Origin: Pezicula radicicola
Lineage: Eukaryota > Ascomycota > Leotiomycetes > Helotiales > Dermateaceae
Assembly: GCA_003008705.1 (NCBI GenBank)
Contig: PDUO01000001.1
Location: forward strand, 1,667,694 to 1,731,693
Direction: 5' to 3'
DNA: 64,000 bases
In this document: positions 11,186 through 22,057 of the stretch, one piece after another
Position numbering within the stretch: position 1 is the first letter of the stretch
Layout: each line of letters begins with the position of its first letter
The notes under the pieces: generated by a model
What the model saw: only the letters and a program-made list of their open reading frames with translations
Databases searched by the model: none
What the model was told of the DNA's origin: nothing
Translations under genes and position numbers: made by a program

Positions 11186-12071
11186 TGATGATGAAATGGT
11201 AGATATTTGATGCTACGGGCGAATCGGGTTATAGAAAAGTCTTTTAAGGACGGATAGTTTTAGCGGCAACGAACAATCAAATCAGATTGATATGCTTCGC
11301 TGAATCTCTCTGAGTAAGAGCGAAACCGTGAACATATACTCGATCTTTACTCAATCTTGCCTGACTCCCCCATGTAAATGAGCTTACTACTAGAGATAGC
11401 TCCTGGACTTATAGACGAAGGTGATAAACACAGATCCAAAAGCGTCCTGATACATGTACAATGCTAAAATTGGTATTTGACACATGTTGTAGCGTGTTGG
11501 GCTCACTGCCCTGTTAGGATGTAGATTAAATAAGTTACCTACGTAAAGCAAGTCAGTTACCTACCAAAAGCAAGTTACCTAAACTAAGAAATACTAGCAT
11601 AACTCACATGGCACTGTTCAAATGTCAATTTTGGCATTATACACGTATCATTGCCTATCCAAAAGTTCAACAGCGATGAATGTGTACATTCAATGCTCTC
11701 GTCAATATATACGGATAGAGACAAATATATAACAGAAAAGCTAGCAAACACAGCTCCTTGGGAGCTGGACCGCTCTGGCGCCTAAAAGTATGGCTAACCG
11801 CAACAACATATAAATGGGGGGGTATGGTATCAATCATGTCCGTCTCGTCTTTCGCAAAAAAAGTGCAAGTAATATGACCCCACCGAACACCGTTTAGCCC
11901 TCGTGATATCTTGTCTTCCCATAACAAAGTGTGGAAGCAAAAATGCAAAACGCCATGCGTGCTGCTCATGTAACGGTGCTCGTTCAGTCCAATCCAAAAA
12001 AGAAAGAAGAAAAGAAGAAGAAAAGCACCACATCTAAACTCATATCTCACATTCGTACCACATTCACGTGT
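11186..12071. other. Intergenic between convergent fimbrin and MIT-protein genes
   Basis: About 890 bp of 3' flanks. Around 11530-11590 the segment AAGTTACCTA occurs three times with small changes, a minor local repeat. The frames at 11667-12050 on the minus strand look like chance ORFs, as they show no domain and overlap each other. Confidence 0.5.
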
Positions 12072-15000
12072 TCATACTAGCACCCATTCACTTCCTCTCT
12101 TAATGAACTTGTCCAAAAGCATGCTGATATCCGTCAGGACGAAACGGCAGATGTAGAAACCGAAAAACTCAGCAGCGTGGCGAGTACAAAGCTCGAGGCC
12201 AACCTGCGTCTTATCTGCGTGTCGAAGGCCAGGGTCTTCTACTTGGCGAGCGATTTGATCTGATGTTTTGTCAGTTAATATTCCAAGTACGGTGAAGGAT
12301 AAAATAAAACTGACCTATAACTTGCGCAGCATCGAAGAGCTTAGCCAGCGCTGACATATAGTTTGCATGAGGTCCTGAGAACTGGACTTGGCTAACGTCT
12401 CTCTTGGCAAATCGAATCGTCGTAAGTGAAGTCATGGGTAGTGTGCTCATTGTTAGACCCTCCTTTGGCGTGTCTGCCGCCACAGTTTTATTAGAGTAGG
12501 AATTGGCAAGCCCAACGCCGGAATTTTTGGATCTCAGTCTTCGCCAAGAGAAGGAAGAAGATTTGCTTGACATGCTACCGGACTTTGGGCCACTCGTAGG
12601 GCCAGTCTCGGCGTCTGCGCCTGTAGCATCCTTGAAAAGTCCTCCAGAACCTTGAACTCCGACTTCATTCCCTAACTTCTTTGTCAACATCGCCTGCACT
12701 TGCTCGAGAACTGTTTCGAGGGATTGCATTTCTTCTAAAACTGCGTCCGCATCAAATGAGTCCACTTGAGCAAGCTTCATCAAAGCTGCTGTCAGATAGT
12801 CACAGTTTGCAATCTTGTCCTCCACGCCTTTGATTTTCACGCCCTTCACCCGCCATACATCACGAGGAACAAAAAGTTTGGTGGAAAGGTATCCTCCTCT
12901 GGGATGAGCAATTGTCTGGTACAGAGCGCGCATAAGCCAGAAAGGTCTAAGCAGAAACTCGTTCGGGCACGGCTCTAGAGGGATGGGAGCGCCAGGATTC
13001 AAAGGGTTGGGTGAGCCTGGGCTATCCGGAGTGTGTAAATCTTGGTTGAATAGGTAGAGGCCACCATTGGGTGCACCGTTCATCTTCTCCTTGAAAGCTG
13101 CTGCTATTGGCGTTGGTAAGGTTGGCATGGCAGGTATTCTGCCGGCGCCTTCTCGAGCTGATGCAAATTGAGAACTCATCGGCGTATTGGGTGAGAGATC
13201 GGAACCATCATCAATATTTGAAACAGACAAGTTGCGACTCTTGAGATTCTTCAGACTTGAAGATGAGAAGTTCTTTCGAATATCAGTCCTAGATTGAGCA
13301 CGGCCGGGAGATCCGGATCGTGGGAGAGGTGTGTTTTCACTATCATTAGTGACGTTTTGATTCAGAGTTGGCGTTGGAGGAGACACGATCTCCGTAGGGC
13401 TTGGTCCTGGAAACGATGAGGATGCTTGACGAGCAGATTGGGGCATAGACGGTCGGTTTGATGCTGTGGGTCCTTGTCGAGGTCCTACAAGTCCTGCAGT
13501 CTTGGGTTGGCCACCATTGGGAATTCGAGGTGGAGGCATCGATGGTGGTGGAGCAATAGCCCCAGCTTGCTCGGAAGATTTGACGGTCGTTTCAATTTTG
13601 AGTTGCTTTGGATTCTGACCAGATAGTCTTCTGCTACGCACACTTTGTGATGCAAGCCCTCTCTGAGCTGAACCGGGTGGTGGAGGGAGAGCTTCTCCCG
13701 GGGGTGGGTGTGAAGGTGGGGGAGTTTTGGATCTCAAAGACGGAGGAATTTGAGGAATCATCGATGCTTCAGTCACTGTAGACAATGAGGTTCCCGCTGT
13801 GGTCGGGTTTGAACCAATTGAGCTATTCCAAGTTCGTCCAGAAAAGCCACTCGAGTCTGATTCCCGGGGCAATGCTGATTTCGATTGGAGACCAAATTCG
13901 AAGTCGTCCATCACGTACCCACGAGTCATCTCCTCTAACATCCTTTCTTCTTCCTCAGATTCGTTACCATTGTCATCATCATAAATCCTATTAGGCTGGG
14001 CTTTCTCATTTTGGAGTATTCGTTTCCTTTCTCTGTCATGAGCATCTTGTATAGCAGCCTCACGTTCGGTCTGGCGAACTCTCTCTTTGGCAAGCTCCAC
14101 CTTCCGTCTCACATTCGCAACAATCTCGTCATCATCATCATAATAGCTGTTCGTCTCAGCGCTTTCAACCAGCTCAACTCCATCATTATAAGCTGCTTCT
14201 ACAGCTGCATCTAAGGCTGCATCAAATTCGGCTTCTGTAACGCCGCTAGGCGCACGAATATGCTTCCGCCGAACACCCATTGATGATGATCGTGAGTGAA
14301 CAGACGATGTTGTCGAATCCCCAGACTCGTCAATAGTGTCCAACCATGACATCGATTCATTACTGGGCGCTCTTGCATGGCCTCTTGCAGGGGAGGCGGT
14401 AGTGAGATGTGAGTTAGACAGCTCTGGCCTTGAAGGTTCGTAAGTCATCGGCTCCTGTGGTCTACGTCCTGGCGATAGGGGTGGTGGCATATATTGGCTG
14501 TCCATAGGCAATGTAAGGTTTATACTTGTCTCCGTGACACGGTCTCGCATTGGTGATTTTGAATAAGAACGTGGAATGAACGGTTCTGAACTATTATTCG
14601 TAAATGGTCCAGAATTCAAAGCTGAAGGTAGAAGGGATTCTCTTCGCCTAGGGACGGCCGAGTTCGTCATAGAGCGGGAGTTCTGTGTAGCGTTTTCTGA
14701 GTAGTAAGAATCATCGTTAACTATTCGCGTGACAGTCGCAGTTTCAATCACGGCATCATCCTCGTCTACTGGCGATTGGAGATCATCTAGTTTGTAGCTC
14801 CCACTCTCAGGACGTGCAGGAAGGGCTTTCCCTTCATCCGTCAGATGAGGTGCAATTTTCTTCAACTCGCTAATACGACTTGTGTAGGTTGTACGCTGAA
14901 TATGTTAGCCTTCTTATTCATATACTTCCGTTACTACCACACTCACAATGGCCTCCAATTTCCGCTTGTCATCATCCCCCGAACTTCGAACCATTACTTG

Positions 15001-15963
15001 CCGTAGAAGAGCACATGCCTCCGAGTACGCCTGTATAGCGCCTTCAAAATTCTGAGCATTGTCGAGTAGCACAGCTGTATTTGCTTTCTGAAGGGCCTTG
15101 GACAACATGGCTTTTTGCGATGGCTGTTTCGAACTCCGGTCCCGGGATGAACCTGTCCCGCCGCTACTTTTTGCTGCTTCTGATCGATTTCTGGAGTGGC
15201 CCCTGCTGGCTATCGATCCCTCCCCTTCCGTGTGACGCCGAGGAAGTCCACTGTTTGACGAACGGCCAGCAGCAGCAGCAGATGAAGATTCAGCACCCGG
15301 ACGACCAGGCGACCTCTTTACACTGAAATCCCGAGGCTGGCTGTCTTCCCAGTGCCCACCAAAATAATCTGGTACTGTAGACCGAAGGGCCGCCGACAAT
15401 ATCCCAGCAGTCGATGGCGTGACAGTCCCTGTCGGCGGCGAAGAACCATACACAACCTGTTGCTCGGTGGGTTTGGTAACCAAAGGTGGTAATACGCTCG
15501 ATCCTGGAGGTCCCTGTCGCTTTGTTAATTTGTTCGGAGAGGACTGGGTTGTCAAAGAAGAGGACGAGTTTCCAAAAGTAAAGGTCCCCCCACCGCCGCC
15601 GATTGACATGCGCCGAGAAAAGCTGCCGCTTCTCTGATGCGAATGCGAACCCTTCGAGGACGTCGTAGACTGACTCCAGCGATTGAGATTCCCCACACCT
15701 TCCCTTACACCACCACTTGTACTGTTCGATCGGCTGTGCGCGCGTCGCGATTCCGGAGAAGTCACTGGCTTGGAGGGGTACGCTTGGCCCGAGGCATTGG
15801 AGGGGACGTCCTGCGCAGAAACGGGTGCGCGGGGTCTGGATTGCGATCTTCCTGGACCGACTGAAGCTGCGCGCTGAACGGTGATTACAGAGGAGGACGA
15901 GGAGGAATTATTTGCAGCGTGGAAGGGTTGTCGTAGTTGAGGGTGAGGATGAGGTTCAGGCAT
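12072..15963 (-). CDS. MIT-domain protein with long disordered regions
   Basis: Three exons (15963-14947, 14895-12315, 12259-12072) give 3786 nt, 1261 residues. A Ser/Pro/Arg-rich disordered N-terminus of about 280 residues precedes an MIT three-helix domain (residues about 282-352; SKALQKANTAVLLDNAQNFE, GAIQAYSEACALL, then ISELKK across the intron). MIT domains bind ESCRT-III tails or spastin-type partners, so a role in endosomal or membrane traffic is likely but inferred. The middle contains a charged helical stretch (VRRKVELAKERVRQTEREAA), proline-rich segments and phosphoserine-like clusters. A C-terminal folded part (PFWLMRALYQTI, GGYLSTKLFVPRDVW, LTAALMKLAQVDSF, CTRHAAEFFGFYICRFVL) is well structured and unique. 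Intron 1 interrupts the MIT domain. This is an intact gene; I do not know a standard symbol for it. Confidence 0.88.
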
Positions 15964-18900
15964 TTCGCTTCAGGGGTACGCTATGAAACGTCCGGACGCT
16001 ACCAATTGTCGAGCATGAATAAATTGCTGTCCGGAGTAGTACTACAGTGTCAAAAATGCGGCGTCGACTACGCACGATAGTACGCTTTTGGAAGTAGGGT
16101 AGATAGATAGTCGATTGGCGAAGGTTCCTGGTTTCCTGGGTCAGAATATTGTTTCGCGTGCGCCGTCCAAGGTCAACTCTGATGTGGTTTATAAGGAGTC
16201 GCTCGCCGACTGGCACAGCTTATCAGAATCGCTCTCCTTCTGCACTGTCTTGGTATATTTGAGGCTTTTTGTAATGATGCTGATGTTCAAGGGACCTTCG
16301 CCGTGCAATATGCCCAACGTTGTTCTTAATCCGATTCCGGTCAGACGTATCTATCACACCAATGCCCTACGCGTTCATCCTAGATACCTCCCTTGCTGCC
16401 GCTTGATTCTCGAGGTCGCCGGTTCACAGATTCCCAAGGATGCTTCGTTTTCGCAGTTTCTGTATTTCAGCAGGCAGAGGAATGCCGCCGTTCACCCCTT
16501 TCCTCCTCTCCGCTCGATCCCCTACAGTTGTCGTTTCCTGCGGATGCCTCTGAGGGCTCAGGCGCAACCAATATTGGCAGACGGGTGCGATGTTCGTGGG
16601 ACAGGTTCTACTGGGCGTCCGTCTGTGATGGTTAGGCGCAAGATGGAAGATGGATAATATATACAAGCTGGGCGTATCAACACCTCCGCCAGAGCATGAT
16701 AGTACGTATGGAACGGTATGAAGCAAGCAAGAAGCTGCACAGCAGTTATAACGTAGAAAAGTACACACAAGAAATCGGTTGTACTGATACGGAATGGTTC
16801 CTCCGTATGAAATAATAATAAAGATGTCCTCGATGGTCTGGAGAAGCTTGTCCCCTCGAGAAACAGTGAATTGGATGAGGTGAGCATTCACGCACGGTAC
16901 AACATCGACTTATTCTTGTGTCTACTCCGTAAAGGGGGGGTGGCAGCAAACAGGGGTCATTTGGATGTCCATTTTGGACTCTTCCTTGCAACCCTGTCGT
17001 TGCAAGCTTGGCTCCTCCTAAGGCAAAAGCAAGCATTGGGCGGCTGGCCTTCACGGTTTCTGCATGGGGCTGTTGATGTTACGATACCACATTTGTTTTG
17101 TTTCCTCTCTTCTTTCGAAGGCTAGCAGGTCAGCAGGTAGGAAATCTGCACATAGCGAGCGGTGTGATATGATGTACGCTATCCTCAGCGAATTTGGGCG
17201 CGAAGAGGTGCTCCCAGTATGTGACGGTGCTCCAATTGCACATAGGCACTGATAGGGTACCTTGCACACAGCTCCATTTTGTGTCGTCGGTCTTCACCAA
17301 TTGGGAAAAGGGCGGCATGTAGAAAGTTCCAGTAGGAGAAAGGGGGCCAAGAGGATCATCCAGTTTACATACGTATTCATCTTCCTGCGCTGCGTCGTCT
17401 TCGCCTTCCTTCGCATTGCTATCCTGCTGGATCGCGCAATACAAAATGAAAGCTGAAGTGCAAGCTGAGCGTGCTGAGGTCGCGATTCCTCAACAATCCC
17501 TACTCAGCCTCTGCCAGTACGAGGATGACTTGCGCAATTCTCAAGCCGTGTCGCGTGGCGCCCTGTCAACAGCGGTTCGCTTGATGGTCTTGCGTCCGCG
17601 AGTACTGTATGTACAGTACAGTACCACGTAAGAGTAGGTGCAACACCACAAGAAATCAGGAGCGAGCTTTGCATACCCGTGGGATATGATACGAAAATAC
17701 ATATTTCAACAAGCCACTCGCTCCACGCATCGTCGCCTCTCTTTCCCCTCAGGAGTCCGACTCTCCGCACCGAACTTCTGAGAGCTCCTGGCTCTGGGGC
17801 TAAAACATCCCACGGATCAGGGCCCTGCAAGGCACGGAAGTTGCATCCTGGCAAAGAAACGATTCATCGGTACGGAGTATTGCTCCTACTTCCTACCCAT
17901 ACTACTTGCAGATATCAGAAAGTTCAATGAAGTCACTGGTTCAGGCCAAATTCCAGCTGCATAGCGGAGGTTGAGCAGTCGTCTTCATTTAGTACAAGTC
18001 CTCTGCAGCTACATACCTTTCTACTTTCGTACAGCGGATTGCAACTTGCGACACCCATTGTAGTTCAACGGCACAGTGTGTCAGCACAGATATTCTATTT
18101 CCCTTTAGTCTAATCGCCCGCGATTTCTGATCTCATTAATCGTACACCACGAGTCGTATGCAATGCATGCTGCGAGTATTAGCAAGATGTCGTGCTGTCG
18201 CCGCTGTATGGGAAATGCAGCTACGAGTTAGTCGCAACCGAGCACCCCACGGCGGCGCAAAGATGTTTCGATTTTTCCATCCTATAAAACTCCTTAATTC
18301 TCACAGTGCCGTGTGCATTCGTTGGATTTCAATATCACAAAGCATCTTTATGGTCTCGAAGCACACATTGTTTAGGTGTGGGTGCCACTGCCTCCTGTAC
18401 TGTACAGTACTGTACTTGTGATATTGGTGGTGGTTATCCCCCTTCTTTGTCTCCCCACCAAATATCAGTCTTATCAGAATACCGCACTCTGGCCCTGGTG
18501 CGCGGGAGTCTTTTGTTCTTGTAGTAGATCAATGAGAACCCAGGTCGGCGGCAGAGTGTGCAATTGTTTCCGTCATACAAGTAGCCACGGACTTCCGCGC
18601 CCCTCGCTTATTTCCTCAGTTTCATCTTGCAACAGGTGCTACGGCTTGGTAACTCTTGTAACTCTCCGCCATCGTACAGTCTGGCCCGCTTAACCACGTT
18701 AACGGGAAGGCTTGATTCTCCCTGTACCTTACGGAGGCGGTCTTGTGTCAAGGAACAGGCCATAAGACTCCCGGCTTCAAAGTTGCCGCGTTTGAGAGGG
18801 CAGACACCCACTGACCTGAGAAGTCTGAACGACGATCTCCATGTACAGAGTGAAGGCTATCTATCGTGTCTATCTCTACCAGTAACAGTACTAATTTAAT

Positions 18901-19715
18901 AAATGGGGTTTCGAGGCTGTCAGTGCTGATCCAGACCAATTTGTCTTGAAGTTTCCATGCACCTTCAATTTGCAATAGCAACTCTGTAGCATAGCAAGGA
19001 TGTATCTGATTAATCTCAATTATTCAAGAGACCAAACTAAACTCCATTATTTTAATAGTAAATACATCTTATGTCTTAAGTGTTACTTAGATGCAGTTCT
19101 ATTATGCATCAAATTTATTACCTAGTACAACAGGAAAGCCCCTGAAATACATATTAGAAGTTCATCCGTAAATACTGCCACGGGCCTGTATCTAGGAGTC
19201 TAAAACGACAGCCACTTTCGGGCCGAATGATAACTCAAGTGAATTAGGTAACGCTGCTTAGAATTGAGTGGCTCACTTAAGTGTCACTTCTAAATCAAGT
19301 AAGTGTCTTGATGTAGATAAGGTATCCTAAACTTACTTAGCTACGCTTTACACCTACTTAACCCTTGTGGTGTCGTAGGGTAATAGTGTTGAAGAAAATA
19401 TAAGGTAATTAGTGAAAATTAAAATGCCCTCCCGATCAGTAGACTTCAAGTCTAAATATCTCCATGCCAAGGTGAAGCCATGATAAAGTGGTGCACGTGT
19501 GTACGCGCATCATCGCGCCAATTAGGATGTGAAATTATGTCGGAGTTCTCTTTTAACTCTAAGGTATTATTTATTGTGATCCTGTTTCCCATCTTATTAC
19601 GTCTTTCTTTCCCTCTTTTCCATCTTTAAATCGTCTCCTTGGGCGGCTCAATTCCAACTCTATTGCTTCCCAAAGTACCCAACACCCGTCTTTGCATTAC
19701 TTCGACTAATCAACT
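15964..19715. other. Long intergenic region without a supported gene
   Basis: About 3.75 kb. Several short overlapping frames exist on both strands, the largest at 16115-16657 (plus strand, 180 residues), but none shows a domain, intron-joined partner or conserved-looking composition. Features seen: palindromic GTACTGTACAGTAC-type motifs near 17604-17622 and 18397-18415, TACTCCGTA-type 9-mers at 16923 and 17871, and an AT-rich block at about 18890-19420 rich in ACTTAAGT and AAGTAAGT. The left part may be the promoter and leader of the MIT gene. Confidence 0.5.
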
Positions 19716-20855
19716 ATGTCCGATACTGAATTCGATTTCTTAGATAGCACCTGCCGCCTAGAAACTATCTGGAGCGAGCAAAGACAACAGGCAGAAGTCA
19801 TCGAGGTCCGTACATAATCTCTTCATACCTCTCATCCAACAAAATCCCACCACTGACATCCAGTAGGCTGAAAATACGCCAATTAGATCCGCCGATTTAA
19901 TTTGCGGATGCACTAACAACTGCAACAGTGGACGTTGCAAATGCTGTAAGAACGGCGCGGGTTATTCTCCCTACATGTACTTGTACAAACTGCATAAACC
20001 TACTTAACTATTTATCGACGTTCTTCGGGAAGGAAGGCATTAGGGCCTCACCTTTGTTTCATGGGTTGGATTAGAGATTATAAGAGGGGTTTGAATTTGA
20101 ATAATCTGGATACGGTGGAGGAGTTGAAGAGTACTTGTATCGGAGTTAAGAAGGGTGATTTGTTGGCTAAGCTTACGGGCGATGTGTTTACACATGAGGA
20201 TGACTATTATCCTGAAATGGGAAAGCTAGGTGAAGAGGTATGCATGTTTTCATTTTCACTCCTTCAATACCCCTATTCCAATGCAGAGAAGCATAAAGTG
20301 TTGGAAGAGAACTTCCTATCTTCTGTTTGACTCGCAACTATCGAAAACATGGTACGAACAGTAATACCTTTCAAATCTGTAGTAGATTAAGGAAGGCAAA
20401 ACTCTTAAGGAGCGAAACACTATGATTAGGGAACTTTTTATTGCTGCACTTAGAGAAGATGATAATAAGATAAAGGACTAGTATTATTCACTCTACCGGG
20501 GATATTGACAGCAGAGCGATTGCACTTCACATTGTATCCCTTGCAATGAATGTAATGATTGGAGGGAATAGCACGTACGTACTTGGCTCTTTTTCTATTC
20601 TCCTTCAAATCTCCGTCATGTTCTAACTCATACCATCTATCTTTTCCATCTCGATACTTCTTATCGTTGCAACTTTTACTCCTTTTCATGTTTTTCAGAA
20701 AAAAAACCTGCTTGAGCTTATTACTGACTCCGCAATTTTAACAGTGCGTGACCTGTGATATGTGTATCTATGGTGTTACTTTGCCGTGTGATGAGTGCGG
20801 AGGACGTTCATCTAGCAATCATTATCTGAAATCAATGGGGCAGCTTGGTAGTTGA
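19716..20855 (+). pseudogene. Decayed cysteine-rich CXC (tesmin/TSO1-like) gene with RIP-like mutations
   Basis: The frame opens MSDTEFDFLDSTCRLE and, after an intron (donor after VIE, acceptor CAGTAG), has CGCTNNCNSGRCKCC. The cysteine spacing C-x-C-x3-C-x4-C-x-C-x6-[Y]-x3-C-x-C-x2-C matches the CXC fold, except that the sixth position is Tyr (codon TAT at about 19963). A one-base frameshift follows within five codons, at CCCT, so TCTCTNC continues in another frame. Downstream pieces GWIRDYKRGLNLNNLDTVEEL and GDLLAKLTGDVFTHEDDYYP are again in a shifted frame. Later CIPCNECNDWRE is followed by a TAG stop, and CVTCDMCIYGVTLPCDECGG forms the last exon. Both the Tyr and the stop are consistent with TpG to TpA change, the signature of RIP. 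CXC proteins bind DNA; this copy appears dead. The join of the middle exons is approximate. Confidence 0.68.
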
Positions 20856-21326
20856 TTGCACTTAGGGATTTGATGACTACTATCGATACAGGAAGTGATC
20901 TAAGCCGCAGACTTATGACTTAATGTTGTCCATACACCACGTGCTATCGCATGGGGTATATCCTCATATTAGCTTTATATTCGATACTTTCTGATTTGTA
21001 AGATCTGAATCAATTCGCCCTGTTCTGTAACCAAGGCCACGCAAGCCTCATACATTACAAATCACCCATTTTGTATGGTATTCGGGATGAATTAGATGCC
21101 TCCCATTCAATATATATAGCCTACTACTTGATCTCGTATTCAGAGGGCAAGTACTCACAATTCACTCATTATATGAATATACAATTTCCGCCAAGTCGTA
21201 GTTCAATACTTAATAAGTGATTTGACTTGGTGTATGTGTATGACACTTAGCAAAAGGTTAGATTAGAACTAGCTGCTGATGTGTGTTGAAACCCAAGACA
21301 TCATTCAGCACCAAATACCACGCAAC
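20856..21326. other. Intergenic, AT-rich
   Basis: About 470 bp between the CXC relic and the O-methyltransferase relic. It has a CACGTG E-box-like site at about 20938, and nothing else recognisable. Confidence 0.4.
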
Positions 21327-22057
21327 TTAATTCCCCTTAACAACAACCAACAAAAACCCATCAAACGTCTCCTCCGACTTTCCCTTATGACTAGAAACAG
21401 TAGAAATAAGCGTAGCACTAACGCCCTCAACCCTCCCAACCCTAGTCAACAAATTCTCAGAAGCCTCCCCAAAACTCTCATTCTCATTCTCACTCTCACT
21501 CTCAAGCAACTCCCTCACAACATTATCAACATAAATACAACCACCACCACCACCAATCTCCCCCTTCCCATTCTTCCCTCCTTTCACCAATCTAACCGCC
21601 CATTGAAAATACTCCCACTGTTCCTCCCAAGCAGCATCAATAAAAACAAAATCAACTTCCTTCCCTCCTTCTCCAACCTAGGTAAAACATCAAGAGCAGC
21701 ACCCAAAATAATCTCCACATTATCACCAAAATCTTTAGTATTTTCAAGCGCTACATCTCTATGATGTGAATCGATTTCAATACTTGTTACTTTTGCGCCT
21801 GTACTTGCGAACCAGGTTGTTGAATAACCTTCCAGGGTTCCGATCTCAAGAACTGATTTGGCGTTGATTAGTTGGCATTGGATTGCGAGATATTGGCCTT
21901 GGAGAGGTGAGATGGTGATTGCTGGGAGTCCTTTTGCGGTTGAGTTGGTAAGGGCTTGGTCGAGGAGGGGGTTGGGTTTTAGGAGGTTGATTCGTGCGAG
22001 GGTGTCGATTTTGTGGACTTGATTGAGCTTGTTGGTTGAGGTTGTGGTTGTGGTCAT
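21327..22057 (-). pseudogene. Caffeoyl-CoA-type O-methyltransferase, split by a frameshift
   Basis: The N-terminal frame (22057 down to about 21660) encodes a SAM-dependent O-methyltransferase of the O-MT_3 family: SPLQGQYLAIQCQLINAKSV, then motif I VLEIGTLEGYSTTWFA, then TSIEIDSHHRDVALEN. After RLEKEGRK the reading continues correctly only in the next frame, which gives VDFVFIDAAWEEQWEYFQWA, then LVKGG, CIYVDNVVRE and a C-terminal FDGFLLVVVKGN, ending at 21327. The offset is a single base within about ten codons near 21656-21664, and no intron fits: the only GT...AG pair nearby is about 18 nt apart. So either the genome copy is disabled or the assembly has an indel in the GAAGGAGGGAAGGAAG purine run. 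The family methylates catechols with divalent metal. All motifs outside the break are well kept, arguing that the break is recent or artefactual. Confidence 0.75.

Noticed and set aside
16115..16657. 180-residue plus-strand frame
   Set aside because: No domain, biased composition, no linked exons; overlaps other frames upstream of the MIT gene.
21279..21764. 161-residue plus-strand frame rich in Thr and Asn
   Set aside because: Antisense of the frameshifted O-methyltransferase, whose motifs are clear.
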